Assembly (NCBI RefSeq): GCF_004363075.1
Contig: NZ_SNYN01000001.1
Location: forward strand, 124,001-188,000
Source of the DNA: Actinorugispora endophytica
GTDB lineage: Bacteria; Actinomycetota; Actinomycetes; Streptosporangiales; Streptosporangiaceae
Reading direction: 5' to 3'
Length of the DNA: 64,000 nt
Shown here: positions 47,063 through 56,362 of the stretch, one piece after another
Layout: each line of letters begins with the position of its first letter
How positions within the stretch are numbered: the stretch's first letter is position 1
Program-made: the position numbers and the translations under genes
The notes under the pieces: generated by a model
What the model was told of the DNA's origin: nothing
Seen by the model: only the letters and a program-made list of their open reading frames with translations
The model's database searches: none

Positions 47063-48742
47063 ATGGGGGTGATGGCCGCCTTCGACGACCCCCTACCCGC
47101 GAACGCGCTTCCCGACAACGGGCCGCTCGCGCCGTCCGGGGTTCCGCTGCGCCGACTGCTGCTCGCCGTGGGCGAGCCGGTGGTCGAGGTGCTGGCCGCG
47201 CCCGCCGGGCTGGACGTGTCGATCCGCGACGTGGTGATCCTGGACCCCGAGGACGAGACGGTCCCCTACACCGGGGACCTGGTGCTGCTGATCGGCGCGC
47301 GCGGCCGGGCCGCGGCCCGGCTGGTGCGCGCCGCCGGGCGGCGCGGCGCGGCGGCGATCGCGGTGAAGGCGGACGAGGGCGGCGGGACCGAGCCGCTGCG
47401 CGCCACGGCCCTCGACGCGGGGGTCGCGCTGCTGGCGGTGCGCCCGGAGCTGCGCTGGGAGCAGTTGCAGTCGCTGTGCCGCGGCGTCGTGGACGACGCG
47501 CGGCTGGGCGGGTCCTCCGACATCGGGGAGGTCTCGGGGGACCTGTTCTCGCTGGCGCAGACGATCGCGACGCTCACCGGCGGACTCGTCAGCATCGAGG
47601 ACTCCGCGAGCCGGGTGCTGGCCTACTCGGGCGGGGAGGAGGCCGACGAGCTGCGCCGCCGGTCCGTGCTCGGCCGGCGGGGGCCCGAGGCGTACCTGGC
47701 TCTGCTGCGCGACTGGGGGGTCTTCCGGAGACTGCGCGCCGGCGAGGAGGTGGTGCGCGTCGACGAGCACCCCGAGCTGGGCATCCGGCGGCGCCTCGCG
47801 GTCGGGATCCACGCGGGGACGCAGCCGCTGGGCGCCATCTGGGTGCAGGAGGGCGCCGCGCCGTTCACCCCTCAGGCCGAGGAGGCGCTGCTGGGCGCGG
47901 CCCGGATGGCGGCGCTGCACCTGGTCCGCCAGCGCACCGAGGCCACGGCCGGGCTGCGGCTGCGCCAGGACCTGCTGGCCGGGCTGCTGGAGGGCCGGGG
48001 AGAGCCCGCCGCGCTGGCGGACAGCGTCCGGGTGGACGCCGAGCACACCGTCGTCGTGGTGGTCTTCACCCTGCGCGACGACGGGTCCGGGCCCGGTCCG
48101 GACCGTTCTGCCGTGGAGCTGCGGCACCGCCGGATGGCCAGTCTGATCGGCGTGCACGCGGCGGCGTACCGGCGCGAGGCGCTGGTGACGACGCTGGGCT
48201 CGCGGGTGTACGTGCTGTTCCCGTCACTGGCCCGGCGCACCGCGGAGCCGTCCGTGCTGGCGCTGACCCGCAAGGTCGTGGCGGCCGCCCGCGCCCTGCC
48301 GGACCTGACCGTGCAGGCCGCGGTGGGGTCGATGGTGGACAGCCTCGCCGACGTGCGTGCCTCGCGGACGGAGGCGGACCGTGTCCTGGACGTGATGGGC
48401 CGGGACCCGGCGATGGACGTGGCGACCATCTCGGACGTGCGCTCGCGGGTGCTGGTCGGCGAGACCCTGGAGCGGCTGCGTGAGGACCCCCGCCTGCGCG
48501 ACCCGCGCGTCGCCCGCCTGGTCCGGCACGACACCGCGCACGGGTCCGCGCTGGTGCCGTCGCTCATCGCCTACCTGGAGGCCTTCGGCGACGTGCGCGC
48601 CGCCGCGGCCGGGCTGCACATCCACCCCAACACGCTGCGGTACCGGATGCGCAGGGCCGGGGCGGTAAGCGGGCTGGACCTGTCCGACCCCGACGAGCGG
48701 CTGTCCGCCCACCTCCAGCTGCTGCTGGAGCAGGGGCGCTGA
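47063..48742 (+). CDS. PucR-family transcriptional regulator of proline catabolism
   Basis: A 559-residue regulator. The N-terminal purine-catabolism-like domain (about 30-130: VEVLAAPAGLDVSIRDVVIL), a middle GGDEF-like/CdaR domain (about 330-440; HTVVVVVFTLRDDG and VYVLFPSLARR), and a C-terminal PucR helix-turn-helix (about 490-555: ALVPSLIAYLEAFGDVRAAA then GLHIHPNTLRYRMRRAGA). Streptomycete PutR-type regulators with this layout activate the divergent prodh/pruA genes in response to proline, and the arrangement here is the same. ATG 47063 preceded by TAGGACAAG; ATG 47072 is possible. Ligand inferred from context. Confidence 0.88.
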   Translation: MGVMAAFDDPLPANALPDNGPLAPSGVPLRRLLLAVGEPVVEVLAAPAGLDVSIRDVVILDPEDETVPYTGDLVLLIGARGRAAARLVRAAGRRGAAAIAVKADEGGGTEPLRATALDAGVALLAVRPELRWEQLQSLCRGVVDDARLGGSSDIGEVSGDLFSLAQTIATLTGGLVSIEDSASRVLAYSGGEEADELRRRSVLGRRGPEAYLALLRDWGVFRRLRAGEEVVRVDEHPELGIRRRLAVGIHAGTQPLGAIWVQEGAAPFTPQAEEALLGAARMAALHLVRQRTEATAGLRLRQDLLAGLLEGRGEPAALADSVRVDAEHTVVVVVFTLRDDGSGPGPDRSAVELRHRRMASLIGVHAAAYRREALVTTLGSRVYVLFPSLARRTAEPSVLALTRKVVAAARALPDLTVQAAVGSMVDSLADVRASRTEADRVLDVMGRDPAMDVATISDVRSRVLVGETLERLREDPRLRDPRVARLVRHDTAHGSALVPSLIAYLEAFGDVRAAAAGLHIHPNTLRYRMRRAGAVSGLDLSDPDERLSAHLQLLLEQGR

Positions 48743-48817
48743 CGCGCCGGAACGGCGCGCGGACCGCCGCGGTTCCGGCGGGGAACCGCGGCCGCCAGGG
48801 CGGATCCGTGTCCTGAG

Positions 48818-48891
48818 TACCCCCGGTCGGACTCGAACCGACACTTGTGACCCTTTTAGGGGGCCTGCCTCTACCATTGGGCTACGAGGGC
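48818..48891 (-). tRNA. tRNA or tRNA-like gene with unusual anticodon loop (UAA by position)
   Basis: A 74-nt cloverleaf on the minus strand. The acceptor stem GCCCTCG pairs with CGGGGGT (closing G-U), discriminator A, no encoded CCA. The D arm GCCCAATGGTAGAGGC keeps GG but has only a 3-bp stem. The anticodon arm is GGCCC-CCTAAAA-GGGTC, a good 5-bp stem, but position 33 is C instead of the near-universal U and positions 34-36 read UAA. The T arm GTCGG-TTCGAGT-CCGAC is perfect. A leucine UAA tRNA would have a long variable arm, which is absent (6 nt). Identity is therefore undetermined. Confidence 0.72.
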
Positions 48892-48952
48892 CCGACCAGC
48901 ATACCGGCACGCACCATTTTCCGGGTTCGGTTCCATGTCGCCTCGCACACGT

Positions 48953-48987
48953 GCGGAGGGCCGCACCCAGGGGGTGCGGCCCTCCGC
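48953..48987 (-). terminator. Hairpin after ndh
   Basis: Perfect 16-bp stem (48953-48968 and 48972-48987; GCGGAGGGCCGCACCC) immediately downstream of the ndh stop at 48998 on the minus strand, separating it from the tRNA gene. Confidence 0.75.
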
Positions 48988-48997
48988 GTGCTTCCGG

Positions 48998-50377
48998 CTA
49001 GCTCACGCGGCGCAGCAGGTGGCCGTCCTCGATCTGCGGGCGGCTCGCCTCGGCGAACGCCTGGCGCGGGTCGCTCATCTCGGGCATCGACGCGAAGTCG
49101 CGGCGCAGGAAGAACCCCAGCGTCCAGTCCGAGAGGACCCGGAACTTGCGGTTGAAGGTGGGCACCGCGAGCAGGTGGTACGAGCGGTGCGCCAGCCAGG
49201 CCAGGCGGCCGGTCAGCTTGATCCGGCCGAACAGCTGGGCGGCGCCCTTGTTCATGCCGAGTCCCGCGACCGCGCCCAGGTTCTTGTGGCGGTAGGGCTT
49301 GAGCTCCTTGCCACGCAGGGTCGCGATGACGTTGTCGGCCAGGATCGGGGCCTGGCGGACCGCGTTCTGGGCGTTGGGCGGGTAGTAGCCGCCGTTGCCG
49401 TCGGGCACCTGGGCGTTGTCGCCGCCCGCGAAGGCGTTGTCCACGCCGTTCACGGTGAGGTACTCGCTGGTGTCCACGTGGCCCTTGGGGCCCAGCGGCA
49501 GGTCCGAGGCCTGGACGACGGGGCTCGGCTTGACGCCGGCGGTCCACACCAGGGTCCCGGCGTCGAACTCGGTGCCGTCGCTGAGCTTGATCCGCTGGTC
49601 GACGGCCGACTCCAGGAAGGTCGACAGGCGCACGTCGATGCCGCGCAGGCGCAGCTGGTTGAGCGCCTTGCCCCCGACCTCGGGGCCCACCTCGGGCAGG
49701 ATCTTGTCCGCGGCCTCGATGAGGTAGAAGTGCAGGTCGTCGATGCCGATCGACGGGTAGATCCGGGTGGCGTCGCGGGCGAGGTCCTCCAGCTCCGCGA
49801 TGGCCTCGGCGCCCGCGAACCCGCCGCCGACGAACACGAAGTTCAGCGCCTTGCGGCGGACCTCGGGGTCGTCGGTGGAGTCGGCGATGTTGAGCTGCTC
49901 CAGCACGTGGTTGCGCAGGTAGGCGGCTTCCTCGACGGTCTTGATGCCGATGCCGTGCTCGGCCAGGCCCGGGATGGGCAGGGTCCGCGAGACGGCTCCG
50001 GCGGCCACGACGATGTGGTCGTAGGCGATGTCGCGGACCTCGCCCTGGTTCGACTCGAACTCGACCTTGCGGCCGGTGTGGTCGATGCGGATGACGCGGC
50101 CGTTGAGGACGCGGACCCGGTTCAGGACCTTGCGCAGCGGGACGACGACGTTGCGCGGGGAGATGCTGCCCGCGGCCGTCTCGGGCAGGAACGGCTGGTA
50201 GGTCATGTAGGAGTTGGGGTCGACGACCGTGATGCGGGCCTCACCGGCGCCCAGCTTCTTCTCCAGCCGCATCGCCGTGTACATCCCCAGGTACCCACCG
50301 CCGACGATGAGTACGTGCGGGATCTCCGTCTCGTCGCCACCGCCGTGCACCAGCCGGTAGTTCCTGCTCTCGGTCAT
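48998..50377 (-). CDS. ndh: Type II NADH dehydrogenase (NDH-2)
   Basis: A 459-residue flavoenzyme that passes electrons from NADH to menaquinone without pumping protons. Two dinucleotide-binding folds are seen: FAD-binding HVLIVGGGYLGMYTAMRLE (about 21-39) and NADH-binding NFVFVGGGFAGAEAIAELED (about 172-191); also LVWTAGVKPSPV and AFAGGDNAQVPDG. The C-terminal 50 residues contain an amphipathic segment (WTLGFFLRRDFASMPEM) that can dock on the membrane. ATG 50377 (MTESRNYRLVHGG) is preferred to a GTG 8 codons upstream. A Rex-type operator lies about 150 bp upstream, fitting control by the NADH/NAD ratio. Confidence 0.93.
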   Translation of the reverse strand: MTESRNYRLVHGGGDETEIPHVLIVGGGYLGMYTAMRLEKKLGAGEARITVVDPNSYMTYQPFLPETAAGSISPRNVVVPLRKVLNRVRVLNGRVIRIDHTGRKVEFESNQGEVRDIAYDHIVVAAGAVSRTLPIPGLAEHGIGIKTVEEAAYLRNHVLEQLNIADSTDDPEVRRKALNFVFVGGGFAGAEAIAELEDLARDATRIYPSIGIDDLHFYLIEAADKILPEVGPEVGGKALNQLRLRGIDVRLSTFLESAVDQRIKLSDGTEFDAGTLVWTAGVKPSPVVQASDLPLGPKGHVDTSEYLTVNGVDNAFAGGDNAQVPDGNGGYYPPNAQNAVRQAPILADNVIATLRGKELKPYRHKNLGAVAGLGMNKGAAQLFGRIKLTGRLAWLAHRSYHLLAVPTFNRKFRVLSDWTLGFFLRRDFASMPEMSDPRQAFAEASRPQIEDGHLLRRVS

Positions 50378-50529
50378 CGCAATTCCGCCCTTAGCTTCCA
50401 CGTCCCGCCCCCACGATAGGAAGCGAAGATCGGTAAGTCTTCTTTGACTGACATCTCTGCTTTCTGATTCCCACAGAAAGGACGCGTCTTTTTAACGCTT
50501 GCTCGAGATCTCGCCCATCCCGCGCCTGC

Positions 50530-50547
50530 TTGTGCATTCTTTCACAA
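50530..50547. promoter_or_regulatory. Rex-type redox operator upstream of ndh
   Basis: TTGTGCATTCTTTCACAA matches the Rex consensus TTGTGAA-N4-TTCACAA in all but one defined position. Rex represses respiratory genes at low NADH/NAD, and ndh is a known type of Rex target in actinobacteria. Located about 150 bp upstream of the ndh start within a relatively AT-rich stretch, so it probably overlaps the promoter. Confidence 0.75.
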
Positions 50548-50601
50548 GCCCCCTCCGTCAAGGAAGGCACAGGTCAGAAAGGTTTAGACCAGGATAAACC
50601 C

Positions 50602-50626
50602 GACCTGGGACAGGTTCCACCAGGTC
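50602..50626. repeat. GACCTGG...CCAGGTC inverted repeat in the ndh-ppx spacer
   Basis: A 7-bp inverted repeat (50602-50608 and 50620-50626) with an 11-nt centre, flanked by one more CAGGTC at 50571-50576. Spacing and half-site form suggest a regulatory binding site; no known regulator is recognised. Confidence 0.4.
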
Positions 50627-50677
50627 AGAGGCCATGTGAACGAGTTAACGCACCCGTAACAACGTGATGGGGTTCAC

Positions 50678-50700
50678 TCGGCCCCCCAATCGGGGGCCGA
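50678..50700 (-). terminator. Hairpin after the ppx gene
   Basis: Perfect 9-bp stem TCGGCCCCC (50678-50686) with its complement (50692-50700) about 50 bp beyond the Ppx/GppA stop on the minus strand. Confidence 0.6.
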
Positions 50701-50752
50701 ATCCCCTGGACCTGAGGCGCCGGATCCGCTACCGCCCCCGGGGCGGCGGTCC

Positions 50753-51742
50753 CTACTCCGCTCCCAGGGCCAGGCTCCAGGCGATCCCGTCCAGGATGTC
50801 GTGCTCGCTGGCGACGAACTCCGACGCCCCCGTGCGGGCCAGCACCCGCTCCAGGATGAGCGCGCCCGCGCCGATCACGTCCACCCGGCCCGGGTGCATG
50901 ACGCCGATCGCCTCGCGCCGCTCGCGCGGCATGGCCAGCAGGTCCGCGGTGATCTCGCCCAGCCTCCCGGCCGACACCCGGGAGTGGTGGATCCGGTCGG
51001 GGTCGTACCCGGGCAGGTCCAGCGAGATCCCGGCCACCGTCGTGGCGGTCCCCGCCACGCACACCACCGTCGCGGCCTCGCCCAGCGGGACGGCCGCCGC
51101 GGCCTCGTCCAGCGCGGCCTCGATGTCGGCGGTGGCCGCCGCGATCTCCTCCGCCGTAGGCGGGTCCGACCTCAGGTGCCGCTCCGTCATCCGCACGCAG
51201 CCGATGTCCACCGACCGGGCCGCGCGCACCGCGCCGTCCCCGGAGTCGTCGGCGAAGCCCAGCACGAACTCGGTGGAGCCGCCGCCGATGTCCACCACCA
51301 GGTAGGGGCGCGCCATGCCCGCGGCCGGGTCCTCGGCCGCCTCCAGCTCGGCCGTCGCGCCGACGAAGGAGAGCTCCGCCTCCTGGTCGCCGCTGATCAC
51401 CTCGGGCTCCACGCCGATGATCGCGCGCACGCCGTCGACGAACTCGGCGCGGTTGGCGGCGTCCCGGGTGGCGCTGGTGGCGACCATGCGCACCGACTCG
51501 GGACCGAACTCCACGCCGTTGGCCTTCATCCGCTCCGCGTAGTCGGCCAGCGCGGCGAAGGTGCGCTCCAGCGCCTCGGGCGCGAACACGCCGGTGCGGT
51601 CCACCCCCTGGCCGAGCCGGACCACCTCCATGCGGCGCTCGATGTCCAGCATCTGGACGTCGTCACCGTCCACGGGGATCAGCCCGGCCAGCAGCAGCCG
51701 GATGGAATTGGTTCCGCAGTCGATAGCCGCGACCGTGTTCAC
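50753..51742 (-). CDS. Exopolyphosphatase/pppGpp phosphohydrolase (Ppx/GppA)
   Basis: A 329-residue enzyme of the ASKHA fold that shortens polyphosphate or dephosphorylates pppGpp. The N-terminal phosphate loop is NTVAAIDCGTNSIRLLLAG, the second VARPYLVVDIGGGSTEFVLG-like segment PYLVVDIGGGSTEFVLGFAD, and VMHPGRVDVIGAGALIL closes the nucleotide site. The protein is the short (one-domain) form, as for mycobacterial Rv1026. GTG 51742 overlaps the DUF501 stop by four bases, so the genes are coupled. Part of the conserved eno-divIC-DUF501-ppx block. Confidence 0.93.
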   Translation of the reverse strand: MNTVAAIDCGTNSIRLLLAGLIPVDGDDVQMLDIERRMEVVRLGQGVDRTGVFAPEALERTFAALADYAERMKANGVEFGPESVRMVATSATRDAANRAEFVDGVRAIIGVEPEVISGDQEAELSFVGATAELEAAEDPAAGMARPYLVVDIGGGSTEFVLGFADDSGDGAVRAARSVDIGCVRMTERHLRSDPPTAEEIAAATADIEAALDEAAAAVPLGEAATVVCVAGTATTVAGISLDLPGYDPDRIHHSRVSAGRLGEITADLLAMPRERREAIGVMHPGRVDVIGAGALILERVLARTGASEFVASEHDILDGIAWSLALGAE

Positions 51743-52320
51743 TCGTCCCCGCCGTTCTTCTCTGGGTCTCCGGGGTCCCCCGGATCGTCCGCCACGTGCA
51801 CGCACGGGCCCTTGGCCCACCAGTCGGGCAGCGCGTCCAGCGCCTCGCGTCCGAACGGGTTGGTGCCCGGCGCGGCCAACTCGTGCCCGACCAGCGCGTG
51901 CAGGCACTTGACCCGGGTCGGCATCCCGCCCGCGCTCTGCACGCCCTCGGGCAGCGGCTCGACCCCCGCCTCGCGGGCGAGGCCGTCGCGCTCGGCCAGG
52001 TAGGCCTCGTGCGCCTTGGCGTAGGCGGCGCGCAGCCCGGGGTCGCCGTCGAGGCGCTCGGTCATCTCGCGCATCATCCCGCCGCCCTCCAGAGTGCCGA
52101 TGGCGGAGGCCGCGCGCGGGCAGGTCAGGTAGTACATGGTGGGGAACGGCGTGCCGTCCTCCAGACGCGGCGCGGTGCGCACGACGTCGGGCAGCCCGCA
52201 CGGGCACCGGTGCGCGACCCCGCGCACGCCCCGCGGCGACCGCCCCAGCTGGAGTTCGACGGCAGCGATGTCTGTACTGGTGAACCGCCCGTCGGGGGCG
52301 GACCGGTCTGGATGAGTCAT
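51739..52320 (-). CDS. DUF501 family protein
   Basis: A 193-residue soluble protein with the DUF501 pattern: DIAAVELQLGRSPRGVRGVA, HRCPCGLPDVVRTAPRLEDG and TPFPTMYYLTCPRAASAIGT, then MPTRVKCLHALVGHELA near residue 140. Four conserved Cys/His (CPCG, TCPR, KCLH, GHE) could bind a metal. No reaction is known. It is always near enolase and DivIC in actinobacteria. Overlaps the downstream ppx gene by four bases. A pair of palindromes separates it from divIC upstream, so it may have its own promoter. Confidence 0.9.
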   Translation of the reverse strand: MTHPDRSAPDGRFTSTDIAAVELQLGRSPRGVRGVAHRCPCGLPDVVRTAPRLEDGTPFPTMYYLTCPRAASAIGTLEGGGMMREMTERLDGDPGLRAAYAKAHEAYLAERDGLAREAGVEPLPEGVQSAGGMPTRVKCLHALVGHELAAPGTNPFGREALDALPDWWAKGPCVHVADDPGDPGDPEKNGGDE

Positions 52321-52471
52321 GTCGGGTTCAGCCTAATGCGCCGGGGGCGCCGCCCGGGCCGGTCAGCGCACCCCGCGCAGCAGCTCCCGGCCACCCCGAC
52401 CGCGTCCACAATGCCCGTTTCGCGAGAGTCTCGTTGCGGAGCGACCCGGCTCGCGACCCCCAGGCCCCTGG

Positions 52472-52535
52472 CCGGTGATCTTGCTGTTTTCCCCCGAAAA
52501 CCTTGACTTCAGGGGGAAAACAGCAAGATCACCGG
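52472..52535. repeat. Intergenic palindrome, family D copy 2
   Basis: Perfect 24-bp inverted repeat (52472-52495 and 52512-52535) with a 16-nt loop; arm CCGGTGATCTTGCTGTTTTC. Its left flank CCCCAGGCCCCTGGCCGG matches the flank of the copy at 12240-12294 read from the other strand. It directly adjoins a family C copy. Confidence 0.9.
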
Positions 52536-52560
52536 ACATTCGAGGGGCGGTTCCGCCCCC

Positions 52561-52672
52561 CCCGGAATGATCATGGGCTTTCCGCCCTTCCCGGCCCCGA
52601 AACGGGCGGAAAGCCCAAGACCGTCAACAAAACCACCGGTGCCCGAATTCACCCCCGCGCCGGGGTCTCCCT
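52561..52672. repeat. Intergenic repeat, family C copy 3 with extended 3' homology
   Basis: Core palindrome GGGCTTTCCGCCC at 52575-52587 with complement 52604-52616. Between and beyond the arms it is almost identical to the 30246-30355 copy: CTTCCCGGCCCCGAAACG in the loop, then AAGACCGTCAACAAAACC and GGTGCCCGAATTCACCCCC. The repeat ends at the divIC stop codon, so the two intergenic copies share about 100 bp. Confidence 0.9.
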
Positions 52673-53240
52673 AGCCGGACGGGGTCCCCGCCTCGTCCGC
52701 CTCCAGGACGGACTTCCACAACTGGGTGAACCAGGGGTCGGCGGGCGCGCTGTCCTCGGGGGTCTCGGGGGCCTCTCCGCCGATGACGACGTAGGCCTGC
52801 TCCCCCGGGTACCGGTAGTGCAGCCGGGAGCGGGCCTCGCGTTCGATGTAGGCGGGGTCCTGGAGCTCCTCGTAGCGCTGGGAGAGCTCCTCGACGGTCT
52901 CCTGGGTGCGGGCGCGCTGGTCCTGGAGCTGGGCGATCTCCGACCTCTGGGCGACGTACTCGCGCAGCGGGTAGGCCAGGCTCAGCGCGATCACGCAGAC
53001 GAGCAGGGCCAGGACGGCGGCCCGGCTGGTCAGTGCGGGGCGGACGCTGGGCCTGCTCCCGGTGCCCGCGCGGGGGCGGGGAGCGGCCTTGGGGGCGTTC
53101 CCCGCCGGCCGCCCCTTGGCCGCGTCCTTGCCGGCGCCCTTTGCGGAGGAGCCGGCCGGGCGCTCGGCGGCACCGGAGGCCGAAGGACCCGTCCCCGCGC
53201 GGGGACGGCGGTCCTTCGGCGGCTCCGATGCCCCGGCCAC
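52671..53240 (-). CDS. Septum formation initiator FtsB/DivIC
   Basis: A 189-residue bitopic division protein. A long basic, Ala/Pro-rich cytoplasmic tail (1-70) is followed by one transmembrane helix (about 73-93: AAVLALLVCVIALSLAYPLR) and a coiled coil (QRSEIAQLQDQRARTQETVE, then ELSQRYEELQ), ending in the family motif DPAYIEREARSRLHYRYPGE. FtsB/DivIC bridges FtsQ and FtsL in the divisome. The cytoplasmic extension is typical of actinobacteria. ATG 53240 lies 6 bp after the eno stop, so the two form an operon. Confidence 0.9.
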   Translation of the reverse strand: MAGASEPPKDRRPRAGTGPSASGAAERPAGSSAKGAGKDAAKGRPAGNAPKAAPRPRAGTGSRPSVRPALTSRAAVLALLVCVIALSLAYPLREYVAQRSEIAQLQDQRARTQETVEELSQRYEELQDPAYIEREARSRLHYRYPGEQAYVVIGGEAPETPEDSAPADPWFTQLWKSVLEADEAGTPSG

Positions 53241-53246
53241 TTCCGG

Positions 53247-54918
<1,672 letters not shown>

Positions 54919-55848
54919 ATGCAGACCCTCATCCTCCTGGCCGCCTTCGGCCTGGCCGCGCAACTCGTCGACGGCAGCCTGGGCATGGGCTACGGCGTCA
55001 CCTCGACCACCCTGCTGCTGGCGATCGGCGCGACCCCGGCCGGCGCGTCGGCGACCGTGCACCTGGCCCAGATCGGCACGACGCTGTCCTCGGGCTTCGC
55101 GCACTGGAGGATGGGCAACGTCGACTGGAGGGTCGTGCGGCGCATCGCGGTCCCCGGCGCGGTCGGCGCCTTCCTCGGCGCGACCCTGCTGAGCTCTCTG
55201 TCCACCGAGGCCGCCGCCCCCCTGATGTCGGCCATCCTGCTGGCGCTGGGCGTGTACGTCCTGGTCCGCTTCACCGCCTGGGGCACCCCGCGCGGCAACC
55301 TCGGCAAGCCGCTGCGCAGGCGCTTCCTGGGGCCGCTGGGCCTGGCGGGCGGGTTCATCGACGCGACGGGCGGCGGCGGGTGGGGCCCGGTCGGCACCCC
55401 CGCGCTGCTGGCCAGCGGCCGACTGGAGCCGCGCAAGGTCATCGGCTCGGTGTGCACCAGCGAGTTCATCGTCGCGGTCGCGGCCAGCGCGGGCTTCCTT
55501 GTCGGCCTGGGGCACGCGGGCGTCGACTGGGCCTGGGCGGCCGCCCTGCTGGTGGGCGGCTCCGTCGCCGCTCCCTTCGCGGCCTGGATCGTGCGCCACT
55601 TCCCGCCCCGCGTCCTGGGCTCGGTGGTCGGCGGCATGATCATCCTGACCAACACGCGTACCGTCGTGAACGGCGACTGGCTCCCCGTACCCCCGGTCGG
55701 CCAGGTCCTCGCCTACGTCGCCGTGGCGGCGGTGTGGGCCGCGGCCGTCACCTGGTCCGTGCGCGCCCACCTGGCCGACCGCGCCGCCGAGAAGGCCGCG
55801 GCGGACCGGGACCTCGTCGTCCCCGAGCCCGTGCGCGACCGCGCCTGA
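54919..55848 (+). CDS. TauE/SafE family permease (sulfite/sulfonate or other anion)
   Basis: A 309-residue membrane protein with about eight helices. The first contains QLVDGSLGMGYGVTSTTLLL, the classic duplicated TauE signature, and a second copy is FIDATGGGGWGPVGTPALL near residue 145. Loops between the two halves carry HWRMGNVDWRVVRRIAVPG. ATG 54919 with GGGAAGG some 11 nt upstream. The family exports sulfite, sulfoacetate or similar anions; no sulfur gene is adjacent, though an APS kinase fusion lies 6 kb away. A short hairpin follows the stop. Confidence 0.9.
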   Translation: MQTLILLAAFGLAAQLVDGSLGMGYGVTSTTLLLAIGATPAGASATVHLAQIGTTLSSGFAHWRMGNVDWRVVRRIAVPGAVGAFLGATLLSSLSTEAAAPLMSAILLALGVYVLVRFTAWGTPRGNLGKPLRRRFLGPLGLAGGFIDATGGGGWGPVGTPALLASGRLEPRKVIGSVCTSEFIVAVAASAGFLVGLGHAGVDWAWAAALLVGGSVAAPFAAWIVRHFPPRVLGSVVGGMIILTNTRTVVNGDWLPVPPVGQVLAYVAVAAVWAAAVTWSVRAHLADRAAEKAAADRDLVVPEPVRDRA

Positions 55849-55969
55849 GACCGCCCGCGCGAAACCGCGACGCGACGACGTCCCCGCGAAGCGGGGGAAG
55901 TGAGGCCGCCCGCGGTCGGCGGCGCGGCGTCACGGGCTCTCCCGGGACGCCGCGCCGGCGCCGGCCGGA

Positions 55970-56362
55970 TCAGGCGGCCAGCTGCCGCAGCAGGTCGGCC
56001 GAGTCGTGCAGCGCCGTCATCTGCACGAAGCGGCCATCGCTGACCTTGTAGATGGCGTACTCGACGATCTCGAAGGAGGCGCCGGAGGGAGGAACGTCGA
56101 GCCACTCCTTCACCGGGGTTCCGGTGTTGACCGCGCGCACGGCGATCCGGTCCCGGTCGAACAGCAGCTCCTCGACCTCCCACTGGAGGTCCGGCACAGC
56201 GTCGATGTTGTACTTCATGACCGCGACGACGTCGTCGCGGGTGCCCGGTTCGCCGTTCAGCACGACGTCGTCGGCGATGAACTCGTCCATGCCTCCGAGC
56301 TCGTGGGCGTTGAGCGCCGCCACGTAGCGCAGGTACCACTCCTTGACGCCGGAGTCGGTCAT
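55970..56362 (-). CDS. SnoaL-like/nuclear transport factor 2 fold protein
   Basis: A 130-residue single-domain protein of the SnoaL/NTF2 fold: [60 protein letters not shown] and [20 protein letters not shown] are typical, ending [16 protein letters not shown]. Such proteins range from ester cyclases and dehydratases to plain ligand binders. No His/Asp pair of a proven catalyst can be singled out. ATG 56362 with AAGGAG 7 nt upstream; the longer frame upstream is unlikely. Isolated between a TauE gene and a gene-poor stretch. Confidence 0.82.
   Translation of the reverse strand: MTDSGVKEWYLRYVAALNAHELGGMDEFIADDVVLNGEPGTRDDVVAVMKYNIDAVPDLQWEVEELLFDRDRIAVRAVNTGTPVKEWLDVPPSGASFEIVEYAIYKVSDGRFVQMTALHDSADLLRQLAA

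Noticed and set aside
48818-48891. Calling the tRNA as leucine UAA (bldA-like)
   Set aside because: The positional anticodon is UAA, but U33 is missing and the long variable arm of leucine tRNAs is absent, so the identity was left open.
55880-55900. CRISPR-like GTCCCCGC-GAA-GCGGGG hairpin after the TauE gene
   Set aside because: It resembles a type I-E repeat, but it occurs once with no second repeat, spacer or cas gene; it is a small terminator-like hairpin.
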